From: Ferruginibacter sp. | GTDB taxonomy: Bacteria > Bacteroidota > Bacteroidia > Chitinophagales > Chitinophagaceae | Assembly: GCA_030831725.1 (NCBI GenBank) | Contig: JAURKN010000087.1 | Span: 1-6,591, forward strand | Direction: 5' to 3' | DNA: 6,591 nt | Shown here: in pieces, positions 1 to 6,205 of the stretch | Layout of the letters: each line of letters opens with the position of its first letter | Position numbering within the stretch: the first letter of the stretch is position 1 | Position numbers and translations under genes: made by a program | Notes under the pieces: model-generated | Seen by the model: the letters and a program-made list of their open reading frames with translations, nothing else | Database searches by the model: none | What the model was told of the DNA's origin: nothing

Positions 1-674
1 CATGGAGACAAGAAACGGTAGACATATCCGCATATAACGGACAAACCGTACAACTTGGCTTTGAAGCAATCAGTCAATACGGAAATGCTATTGGAATAGA
101 CGACATTAACATCACTTCCAACATTGTACTTCCAGTTACCATGTTGAATTTTGATGCGAGAAGAGCAGGTAAAGTGAACAACCTCACTTGGACAACCACT
201 CAGGAAATCAACTCACAAAAATTCGAAGTTGAGCGCAGTACAGACGGTACAAACTTCTCTTCGATTGGAACCGTAAATGCAGCTGGTAACACCACAACCA
301 ATACCAGCTATCGTTTTGTTGATAATAAGCCTGTAAAAGGAACCAATTTCTACCGTCTTCGCAGCATCGATAACGATAATGCTTACAAGTTCAGCAACAT
401 CAAATCTGTGAAGAATTTGGGCACACCGGAATTGGCCATCAATCCAAATCCAGTTGCTGAAATCATGAAAATCGCATTGGAAGCTGAATATGCTGAAAAA
501 GCGAGCATTGTGATTACAGATTTGAGCGGACGTAGGGTACATACCAGTGCAGCTCAAGTAGTTGCAGGTGCAAACCAAATCAATATCCCTGTTCAACAAT
601 TGTCTAAAGGTACATATCTGGTGATGATTCAGTTGAACAATGAAACATTGGTTAAAAAGATAACCAAGCTCTAA
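1..674 (+). CDS. T9SS type A sorting domain protein, C-terminal part (5' truncated by the window)
   Basis: The reading frame is open from base 3 to the TAA at 672-674, giving 223 visible residues, so the start lies outside the window; the ATG at 141 is an internal methionine. About the first 40 residues (VDISAYNGQTVQLGFEA, then IGIDDINI) look like the end of a jelly-roll (MAM or choice-of-anchor) domain. Then follows a Fn3-like module common in Bacteroidota surface proteins (LTWTTTQEINSQKFEVERS, then FYRLRSIDNDNAYKFSNI). The last 80 or so residues are a type A T9SS C-terminal domain: NPNPV, a DLSGRRV strand, LSKGTYLVMI and a basic KKITKL end. From family knowledge, such proteins are exported by Sec, cross the outer membrane through the Por machinery, and have this domain removed on secretion or surface anchoring. 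The catalytic or binding part is not visible, so the activity is unknown. A strong terminator follows the stop codon. Confidence 0.9.
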   Translation, partial: WRQETVDISAYNGQTVQLGFEAISQYGNAIGIDDINITSNIVLPVTMLNFDARRAGKVNNLTWTTTQEINSQKFEVERSTDGTNFSSIGTVNAAGNTTTNTSYRFVDNKPVKGTNFYRLRSIDNDNAYKFSNIKSVKNLGTPELAINPNPVAEIMKIALEAEYAEKASIVITDLSGRRVHTSAAQVVAGANQINIPVQQLSKGTYLVMIQLNNETLVKKITKL

Positions 675-693
675 GCGATTTATTAAAATATTC

Positions 694-723
694 AAGCCGT
701 CTTCTTTTGAAGGCGGCTTTTTT
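694..723 (+). terminator. Intrinsic terminator after the T9SS cargo gene
   Basis: It begins 20 nt after the stop codon. An 11-bp stem (694-704 with 709-719, one G-T wobble at 700/713) closes on a TTTT loop, and a run of six T (718-723) overlaps the end of the stem. This is the only convincing rho-independent terminator in the window and it isolates the T9SS gene from the TauE-like gene. Confidence 0.93.
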
Positions 724-751
724 GTTTGAACTTTATATGAGTTAAGATGAT

Positions 752-765
752 GTAACAATTGTTAC
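752..765. promoter_or_regulatory. 14-bp perfect palindrome, candidate operator of the TauE-like gene
   Basis: GTAACAATTGTTAC equals its own reverse complement, and the outer pairs 749/768 and 750/767 also match, giving 18 of 20 symmetric positions. Read as TGTAA-N6-TTACT it fits the general half-site geometry of CRP/FNR-family sites (TGTnA-N6-TnACA) except for the last base. It lies 50-63 nt before the ATG at 815. If the -7-like element at 788-795 is used, the palindrome is centred about 40 bp upstream of transcription start, overlapping the -33 region. The regulator is not identifiable from the sequence. Confidence 0.5.
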
Positions 766-787
766 TTCCGATATTGAGGTAATGTTC

Positions 788-795
788 CATCTTTG
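788..795 (+). promoter_or_regulatory. Bacteroidota-type -7 element upstream of the TauE-like gene
   Basis: CATCTTTG matches TAnnTTTG at all fixed positions except the first. It ends 19 nt before the ATG at 815, implying a short leader. No well-spaced TTTG -33 element is seen; the nearest TTG (759-761) is 26 bp upstream and lies inside the palindrome. A weaker -33 box would fit a promoter that needs an activator, but that is inference. Confidence 0.45.
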
Positions 796-814
796 CTCTC
801 TATAAAAAAAGAAT

Positions 815-1615
815 ATGGAAATACTGGGATATATTTTAGCTGTTTTGGTTGGCATTTCATTGGGATTGATTGGAAGTGGCGGATCAATTCTTACAGTACC
901 GATTTTAGTATACATCATGGGCGTGGAGCCTGTAATTGCGACGGCGTATTCTTTATTCATTGTTGGAGCTACAGCACTTGTGGGTGGCGTTCAGAATGCC
1001 ATGAAAAAGAATGTTGATTTTAAAACCGTTCTCATTTTTGGTGTACCATCCATCGCAGCTGTTTATGCAACAAGGATGTGGATGGTTCCTTTGATACCAA
1101 GAGAGATCTTAACGTTGGGGTCATTTGTTTTGACAAAGTCTATCGCATTGATGTTGTTGTTTGCGGTAGTGATGGTATTTGCCGCTGTTTCCATGATCAG
1201 GACTAAAAAGCAAAGCAATGGGAATGAAAATTCGGTAATGACATACAATTACCCAATGATATTATTGGAAGGTACGGTAGTTGGCGTATTGACAGGGCTT
1301 GTCGGAGCGGGGGGTGGCTTTTTAATTATTCCAGCCTTGGTTCTTTTGGCTAGAATGCCGATGAAGCTCGCTGTAGGGACTTCCCTTTTTGTGATAGCCG
1401 CAAAATCATTGATTGGTTTCTTGGGAGACCTTCAGGGAGAGCAGCAAATAGATTGGAGTCTTCTTTTTGGATTTACATTGGCAGCGATTGCCGGAATTTT
1501 TCTTGGCATTTTCTTATCCAAAAAAATCGAAGGAGAAAAATTGAAAAAAGCATTTGGTTGGTTTGTATTGATCATGGGCATCTACATCATCACCAAAGAG
1601 TTGTTTTTTTCTTGA
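815..1615 (+). CDS. TauE/SafE-family membrane permease (sulfite exporter family)
   Basis: This 266-residue inner-membrane protein, of normal length for the family, has two homologous halves. GLIGSGGSILTVPILV (17-32) corresponds to GLVGAGGGFLIIPALV (161-176), and the following IATAYSLFIVGATALVG (41-57) corresponds to LAVGTSLFVIAAKSLIG (185-201). This internal duplication with glycine-rich loops is the TauE/SafE hallmark (formerly DUF81). Several further hydrophobic segments fill the rest, with a charged linker (RTKKQSNGNEN, 129-139) between halves. Characterised family members export sulfite, sulfoacetate or similar organosulfur anions, but substrates differ widely and none can be assigned here; no sulfur-oxidation gene is adjacent. 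The ATG at 815 follows an A-rich stretch (803-810) instead of a Shine-Dalgarno. It converges on korB, with a 37-bp gap and no visible terminator. The palindrome at 752-765 is a candidate control site. Confidence 0.93.
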   Translation: MEILGYILAVLVGISLGLIGSGGSILTVPILVYIMGVEPVIATAYSLFIVGATALVGGVQNAMKKNVDFKTVLIFGVPSIAAVYATRMWMVPLIPREILTLGSFVLTKSIALMLLFAVVMVFAAVSMIRTKKQSNGNENSVMTYNYPMILLEGTVVGVLTGLVGAGGGFLIIPALVLLARMPMKLAVGTSLFVIAAKSLIGFLGDLQGEQQIDWSLLFGFTLAAIAGIFLGIFLSKKIEGEKLKKAFGWFVLIMGIYIITKELFFS

Positions 1616-1652
1616 TAGGATAACTGATGATCTACGATTTCAACTTTTATTT

Positions 1653-2672
1653 CTATTCAATTGTCCAGGTTTCCCTTCCCTTCAACAAAGCATCCAAATC
1701 GCCTTTTCCTTTTTGAGCAATAAGTTCTTCTATCTGCATCGTCATGATATCTTCGTAGCAAGCCCTTTCTGTTTCGTAAAAAACACCAAAAGGTCTGGGT
1801 AGGTGTCCCTGTAAAGACGGATCATCAAACATTCTCACAAGAATCTGTGCTTTGTAAAAATCCCTTTCATCATGAATCCATAAATCATCGGCTGAAACAC
1901 CATCACCCAATTCTACGATCACAGGCTTGAAACCATCCAACTTGATGCCTTTGTTTTGGTTGGCTCCAAAAATCAAAGGTTTGCCTTGCTCCAGAAAAAT
2001 GGCTTCTTCCATTTTTGTGCCTTTTTCAGTGAAGATTTCAAAAGCACCATCATTGAATATGTTGCAGTTCTGATAGATCTCCAGAAAGGAAGCTCCTTTG
2101 TGTGCATTCGCTCTCAACAACATCGCTTGAAGGTGTTTGGGATCACGATCCATGGAACGTGCGATAAAGCTGCCATCCGCGCCCATAGCCAATGCAAGCG
2201 GGTTAAAGGGATGATCGATACTTCCGTATGGAGTGCTCTTCGTTACTTTATGCTCTTCTGATGTTGGAGAATACTGCCCCTTCGTCAATCCGTAAATCTG
2301 GTTGTTGAACAACAAAATATTTACATCAAAGTTTCTACGCAACAGATGTATGGTGTGATTTCCACCGATACTCAATCCGTCTCCATCTCCGGTGACAATC
2401 CAAACGCTCAACTCCGGACGAGCAGCTTTCAATCCGCTGGCCACCGCTGTCGCACGACCGTGAATGCTGTGCATGCCATAGGTGTTCATATAATATGGGA
2501 AACGGCTGCTGCAGCCAATGCCTGAAATGATTACAATGTTCTCGCGGGGAATCCCCAAAGTGGGCATCACCTTTTGAACTTGAGCCAAAATGGAGTAATC
2601 GCCACAACCCGGACACCATCTTACTTCCTGGTCTGTTGCAAAATCTTTGGCTGTCAATACGGTTTCACTCAT
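1653..2672 (-). CDS. korB: 2-oxoacid:ferredoxin oxidoreductase, beta subunit (KorB type)
   Basis: This 339-residue cytoplasmic subunit binds thiamine pyrophosphate and a [4Fe-4S] cluster in the enzyme that oxidatively decarboxylates a 2-oxoacid (probably 2-oxoglutarate) with CoA and reduces ferredoxin. WCPGCG (19-24) supplies C20 and C23; C54 (GIGCSSRFPY) and C203 (QNCNIFNDG) complete the four cluster cysteines, at spacings close to those of archaeal beta subunits. The TPP/Mg signature runs from GDGDG (95-99) to NNQIYGLTKGQ (123-133). HSIHGRATAVASGLK (68-82) is also typical of the family. The roughly 340-residue length with a C-terminal extension (RPFGVFYETERACYED) suits the KorB form of Bacteroidota and other bacteria rather than the shorter archaeal one. 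The ATG at 2672 is the natural start. The KorA (gamma-alpha) partner is not adjacent on either side, so it must be encoded outside this window. Substrate preference for 2-oxoglutarate over pyruvate or other 2-oxoacids is inferred from resemblance. Confidence 0.93.
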   Translation of the reverse strand: MSETVLTAKDFATDQEVRWCPGCGDYSILAQVQKVMPTLGIPRENIVIISGIGCSSRFPYYMNTYGMHSIHGRATAVASGLKAARPELSVWIVTGDGDGLSIGGNHTIHLLRRNFDVNILLFNNQIYGLTKGQYSPTSEEHKVTKSTPYGSIDHPFNPLALAMGADGSFIARSMDRDPKHLQAMLLRANAHKGASFLEIYQNCNIFNDGAFEIFTEKGTKMEEAIFLEQGKPLIFGANQNKGIKLDGFKPVIVELGDGVSADDLWIHDERDFYKAQILVRMFDDPSLQGHLPRPFGVFYETERACYEDIMTMQIEELIAQKGKGDLDALLKGRETWTIE

Positions 2673-2693
2673 TCTGTATCGCTTTTTATCGGG

Positions 2694-2701
2694 TAAAGGT
2701 A
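2694..2701 (-). promoter_or_regulatory. -7 element of the korB promoter
   Basis: Read on the minus strand this is TACCTTTA, one base off the Bacteroidota TAnnTTTG element, ending 21 nt before the korB ATG. The same 8-mer sits in a near-identical position before the amidase gene (6146-6153). No clear -33 TTTG is visible. The 8-mer also occurs by chance inside the first gene (605-612), so position rather than sequence alone supports it. Confidence 0.45.
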
Positions 2702-2822
2702 CTGAAATTTAACAAGGAGAAACTGAGATCTCGTTTTGTCAAACAACAGAAAATTCGGGAAAACATGGGCTTTCATGATGTAACACATGCACCAAGTTGA
2801 TGCTGCATTTCCTTTCCCTTCT

Positions 2823-2830
2823 TACATTTA
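2823..2830 (+). promoter_or_regulatory. Possible -7 element of the DASS transporter gene
   Basis: TACATTTA is one base off TAnnTTTG and ends 36 nt before the proposed TTG start. A TTG at 2797-2799 lies 23 bp upstream, slightly too far for a standard -33 box. The element TACACTTTG at 2861-2869 has one base too many between TA and TTTG and overlaps the start codon, so it is less likely. Confidence 0.3.
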
Positions 2831-2866
2831 CAATTATTTTCCTTTTTAGTTTAACAACTGTACACT

Positions 2867-4345
2867 TTGCCTTCTTTCAACACTTTATTTACTTCGATTC
2901 GCAAACACAGAAACCAATATGCTCTTATAACGGGCATCGTAGTTGCACTGTCACTTTATTTTTTGAATCCGCTGTTGCTGGACGCAAAAGCCAAAATGGT
3001 CCTCTCCGTTGCCACGCTCATGATTGTATGGTGGGTTTTGGAGGCCTTGCCATTGGCTGTGGTGGCTTTGATTCCCCTTGTTCTTTTTCCTTTGTTTCAC
3101 ATCAGTTCGCTAAAGGATGTTACACGATGCTATTCCGATTCCAACATATATCTCTTCATGGGTGGTTTCTTTCTAGCCATTGCCATAGAGAAATGGAATC
3201 TACACAAACGTATCGCTCTCGGCATCATCAACATCACAGGCACCAATGGTAACCGAATCATACTTGGATTCATTTTGTCAACCGGATTTCTCAGTCTTTG
3301 GTTGAGCAATACCGCCACCACTATGATGATGTTTCCCATCGCCACCTCGGTGATTCAGGTGGTAGGACAACAAGAAAATCCGAATGGGAACATGAAAAAC
3401 TTTTCGCTGGTACTGATGCTTTCCATAGCCTATGCTTCCAATTTCGCTTTAGGAACCATCATAGGCACTCCACCTAATGTGGCCTATGTGAACTATATCA
3501 GCGAAAAATTCAATTACAACATCGGTTTCGCGCAATGGATGATTTTGTTTTTACCTATGACCATACTCTTGCTGTTCATGTTGTATTGGGTGATGGTAAA
3601 ATGGCTTTATCCCAATCGTATCAGTCATTCTGAAGGCGGCAAATTGTTTATCAAAACAGAATTGGAAAAGCTCGGTAAAATGAGTGTTCCGGAAAAAAGG
3701 GTGATGGTTATTTTTTTATTCACCGTCTTTTGTTGGATCGCCAAAGACGGCATCAACAACATACAGCAATTATTCCAGCTTGATGATACTATAATTGCAA
3801 TGGCAGGCGGACTTATGATGTTTTTGGTTCCTTCCGGTAGCGTCAAAGCGGAAAAATCAATTCCCCTTCTTGAATGGGTGGATACACAAAAAATGGCTTG
3901 GGGCATTTTGTTGTTGTTTGGTGGTGGCATTGCCTTGGCGAAATCGCTCGAAGAAGTGAAATTGATTGATCAGCTGGGGTCTTATCTAAGCGGCTTCGGT
4001 CAAAACGGACTTTTTTTAACCATATTGATGGTTACAGCTGTATCTGTTTTTTTGAGTGAAGTGATGAGCAATGTGGCTCAAGTGATTGTTATGGCTCCCG
4101 TAGTTTCTGCCATGGCGGTATCCATGCATCTAGATCCTTTATTGCTAGGCATCCCCATGACATTAGGCGCAAGTTGTGCCAGCATGCTTCCCATGGGAAC
4201 ACCGCCGAACGCAATGGTATTTGCCAGCGGACATATTCGCATTCAGGATATGATAAAAACAGGATTTGTTCTTAACCTCATTTCCATCATACTCATCACC
4301 TTGTTCTGTTATTTTCTTCAACCGATGATTTTGAAACTTGGGTAA
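2867..4345 (+). CDS. DASS (SLC13) family sodium:dicarboxylate symporter
   Basis: This 492-residue multi-spanning inner-membrane protein is full length for the divalent anion:Na+ symporter family, which imports succinate, malate, fumarate, citrate or sometimes sulfate. Its inverted-repeat core shows SNTATTMMMFPIA (147-159) with GTPPN (200-204) in the first half, and SNVAQVIVMAPV (401-412) with GTPPNAMVFASGH (444-456) in the second. These are the paired Na+/substrate motifs and the C-terminal family signature. The second motif reads SNV, as in mammalian NaDC/NaCT proteins, rather than SNT. The TTG at 2867 is chosen as start: an in-frame TAA lies at 2852-2854, the next in-frame ATG (2996, residue 44) would delete the first membrane segment (about 19-38), and no ATG lies between. 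No Shine-Dalgarno is seen. The gene is divergent from korB and converges on the amidase with only 18 bp between stop codons. TCA-cycle dicarboxylates are the likeliest substrates (inference). Confidence 0.93.
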   Translation: MPSFNTLFTSIRKHRNQYALITGIVVALSLYFLNPLLLDAKAKMVLSVATLMIVWWVLEALPLAVVALIPLVLFPLFHISSLKDVTRCYSDSNIYLFMGGFFLAIAIEKWNLHKRIALGIINITGTNGNRIILGFILSTGFLSLWLSNTATTMMMFPIATSVIQVVGQQENPNGNMKNFSLVLMLSIAYASNFALGTIIGTPPNVAYVNYISEKFNYNIGFAQWMILFLPMTILLLFMLYWVMVKWLYPNRISHSEGGKLFIKTELEKLGKMSVPEKRVMVIFLFTVFCWIAKDGINNIQQLFQLDDTIIAMAGGLMMFLVPSGSVKAEKSIPLLEWVDTQKMAWGILLLFGGGIALAKSLEEVKLIDQLGSYLSGFGQNGLFLTILMVTAVSVFLSEVMSNVAQVIVMAPVVSAMAVSMHLDPLLLGIPMTLGASCASMLPMGTPPNAMVFASGHIRIQDMIKTGFVLNLISIILITLFCYFLQPMILKLG

Positions 4346-4363
4346 AATGGATGCATGTCAATC

Positions 4364-6127
4364 TCACTCACATCCCTTTAAAAAATCTTTGATACCCTCA
4401 ACAATTTCTTTGGCCATTTTTTCTTGAAATTTCTCATCCACCATCAACATCTCTTCTTCGGGGTTGCTTAGAAACAGGGCTTCAATGAGTGCATTTGGAT
4501 ATTCAGTAGGACTGTTGAGCATGAAATTGAAAGATCCATTGTTTCCATAGTCGGCGAGGCCCAAACCAAGCATCCTTTTATAAATGCTGTTTCCAAATGA
4601 CCGAAATCCCTCATGCCGGTAAAAAACGGATGTTCCTTTTCCCGTAAATGGATTTGCTGATGAATTCAGGTGAAAACTGATCAACAAGTCGGGCAACGAG
4701 TCTCGGTAAAAAAGAATTCGTTGTTTGTTGTCGAAAAAGGTGTCCTTATCGCGTGTCAGCACCACAATAGCACCTTGATTTTCCAACTCCAACTTCAATT
4801 TTTTTATCATTTCAAGGGTGATGGTTTTTTCAGCAATGCCCAATGCTCCCACAGCGCCGGGATTGCTTCCACCATGTCCTGCATCCAATGCGATGCGCAT
4901 ACCCGTTAGTGTTATTGAATCAGGTTGGTGACGAACACGAACGACAAGATTATTTCCTTCATAATACAATGTGTGTCCCCAATGTTGTTTTTGTTTCAAG
5001 TTGATAATAACCCTGAAATGTTCATCTGCTATTTGTTCATAGTGAACCCCTTTAATGGCTTTTAATGCGTTGGGTTGGTCAATCCAGTTAGTGTTGTTGG
5101 TGGCTCCGAAAATATCTATTACGATTTGCGAAGGTTCTGTTCTTTGAAAAGATTGATAGGGCAACTTCTTAAAAAGCTGGATCTGAACGAGGTCTGATGA
5201 ACTATCCGGAATCGCTCTTATTTTTCCGGTCAATGAACGGCTCCGAAAAATACCGGCCGGCAAAGGACTTACATGTTCAATAGGAATATAAGCCGACCTG
5301 TTTTCTGTGAGTCTTACTTTGTACTCGGATTCTATTTTTCCTATAACTTCCAGCGGAATCAAACTATCTATATATCCGATTTTCGCTCCACCAAGTCTGT
5401 CATCGCCCCATCCGTATTCCAAATGTGCCAGTCTTCCTTTTGTCACCACCATCATTTTATTCATGGGGTCAAGCACGGTGAATTTATTCTTGGTTTGATA
5501 TAAAAACGAACTGCTGTCAGGGGCTGTCAACATAACGGGCAATGATTGTTCATTAAACTTATCTGTTTCTTTTACAGTGTAAAATCCCTGATAGATTCCC
5601 TTCATTCCTTTTGTTAGTGAATCAGGCAATTCATGCAGTAAGGTGTTGTTGATGGTTGTGACCGTACATCCTGTTTTGGCTTTCACCCTGAAATTGATTT
5701 CATCTCCTGGCATGACCCAAACGTCTCCGGAAGGAACCGTTTGGACTGACTCAATCACTGTTTCACTGGTTGGCAATTCGGGTTTTATCGGAGTATAGAC
5801 GAACCTGAGTTTTTTGTCCGTTGTTCTTTCTTGCACGTCCTTTGCCACTATATTCACCTCGTTTACGCCGGGGGCGAATTTTGTTTCATATGCGAAAGCT
5901 CCTGTTGGATATACTTTCACGGTTTCGTTGTTTATCTCCATCGTACAGCCTTTGCATGTACTACCTATTATGAAGAAGCTTTTTTCCGAAGTAGAAGTGC
6001 TTGCTTTTTGTGGCTCGACGAGTTTGATGAACGCCTTATCTTTTTTTTGCCCCCTTGTTTCAGTGGCAATAAGAAAAATGAAGATGGATAATAAAAGACC
6101 CATATTTTTTAAAAGCCCGGTTTTCAC
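4364..6127 (-). CDS. Secreted N-acetylmuramoyl-L-alanine amidase (Amidase_3) with SH3-like and AMIN-like domains
   Basis: This 587-residue exported enzyme is predicted to cleave the bond between MurNAc and the L-alanine of the stem peptide in peptidoglycan, acting in the periplasm. An N-terminal signal peptide (about 1-26; lysines 2 and 7, then LLLSIFIFLIA) leads to two apparent Ig-like modules (about 33-112 and 123-220; the first carries CKGC at 58-61). An SH3-like module (about 225-290), an AMIN-like domain (about 300-400; LVQIQLFKKLPYQSF, QIVIDIFGATNNT, FRVIINL, NLVVRVRH) and a C-terminal Amidase_3 domain (410-587) follow. The zinc ligands are H418 (DAGHGG), E433 and H486 (SFHLNSS), with catalytic E549 (ALIEALFLSN), so the active site is intact. 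The start is GTG at 6127: an in-frame TAA lies 30 nt upstream, and starting at the next ATG (6103) would lose both N-region lysines of the signal peptide. It is much longer than a minimal amidase because of the four accessory modules. A cell separation or wall turnover role is inferred. Confidence 0.92.
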   Translation of the reverse strand: MKTGLLKNMGLLLSIFIFLIATETRGQKKDKAFIKLVEPQKASTSTSEKSFFIIGSTCKGCTMEINNETVKVYPTGAFAYETKFAPGVNEVNIVAKDVQERTTDKKLRFVYTPIKPELPTSETVIESVQTVPSGDVWVMPGDEINFRVKAKTGCTVTTINNTLLHELPDSLTKGMKGIYQGFYTVKETDKFNEQSLPVMLTAPDSSSFLYQTKNKFTVLDPMNKMMVVTKGRLAHLEYGWGDDRLGGAKIGYIDSLIPLEVIGKIESEYKVRLTENRSAYIPIEHVSPLPAGIFRSRSLTGKIRAIPDSSSDLVQIQLFKKLPYQSFQRTEPSQIVIDIFGATNNTNWIDQPNALKAIKGVHYEQIADEHFRVIINLKQKQHWGHTLYYEGNNLVVRVRHQPDSITLTGMRIALDAGHGGSNPGAVGALGIAEKTITLEMIKKLKLELENQGAIVVLTRDKDTFFDNKQRILFYRDSLPDLLISFHLNSSANPFTGKGTSVFYRHEGFRSFGNSIYKRMLGLGLADYGNNGSFNFMLNSPTEYPNALIEALFLSNPEEEMLMVDEKFQEKMAKEIVEGIKDFLKGCE

Positions 6128-6145
6128 TCGATTTTGTTTTTCAGA

Positions 6146-6153
6146 TAAAGGTA
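6146..6153 (-). promoter_or_regulatory. -7 element of the amidase promoter
   Basis: TACCTTTA on the minus strand, one base off TAnnTTTG, ends 18 nt before the GTG start. It is identical in sequence and almost identical in distance to the element before korB. It implies a leader of only about a dozen bases. A TTC 20 bp upstream is at best a degenerate -33 element. Confidence 0.45.
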
Positions 6154-6162
6154 GTTATTTGA

Positions 6163-6170
6163 TACTTTTG
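6163..6170 (+). promoter_or_regulatory. -7 element of the glycosyltransferase promoter
   Basis: TACTTTTG is a perfect match to TAnnTTTG and ends 35 nt before the ATG at 6206. A TTTG at 6133-6136 lies 26 bp upstream, somewhat beyond usual spacing. The element falls inside the likely -33 region of the divergent amidase promoter. Confidence 0.5.
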
Positions 6171-6205
6171 TTTGAATCGATGTTCAGCATCCGAACTCAT
6201 CCAAC

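Noticed and set aside
141..143. ATG at 141 as the start of the first gene
   Set aside because: The frame stays open back to the window edge, and the 46 upstream codons encode a recognisable end of a jelly-roll domain (VDISAYNGQTVQLGFEA), so the methionine is internal.
213..758. Long open frame (181 codons) on the minus strand opposite the T9SS gene
   Set aside because: The plus strand clearly encodes a Fn3-like module and a T9SS sorting domain in this span, and the minus frame also runs back across the terminator. Its product resembles no family and has an irregular cysteine- and isoleucine-rich composition.
793..1017. Small plus-strand open frame at the start of the TauE-like gene
   Set aside because: It is out of frame with, and inside, a well-supported membrane protein. 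Its tryptophan/cysteine-rich sequence is typical of a shifted membrane-gene frame.
1604..1610. Run of seven T at the end of the TauE-like gene as a terminator tail or slippage site
   Set aside because: No stem-loop precedes it, and the run simply encodes the end of the protein just before the TGA.
2786..2807. Inverted repeat ATGCA/TGCAT before the DASS gene
   Set aside because: A 5-bp stem around 12 bases is expected by chance and has no supporting context.
2797..3252. Plus-strand open frame (151 codons) with a hydrophobic N-terminus, starting upstream of the DASS gene
   Set aside because: Most of it overlaps the DASS gene in another frame, and only the first 23 codons are outside. The hydrophobic start reflects T-rich intergenic DNA. 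The histidine/cysteine-rich remainder looks like a shadow translation.
4349..4375. Possible hairpin GGATG...CATCC between the DASS and amidase stop codons
   Set aside because: The stem is only 5 bp with a 17-nt loop, and no T tract follows on either strand in a terminator position.
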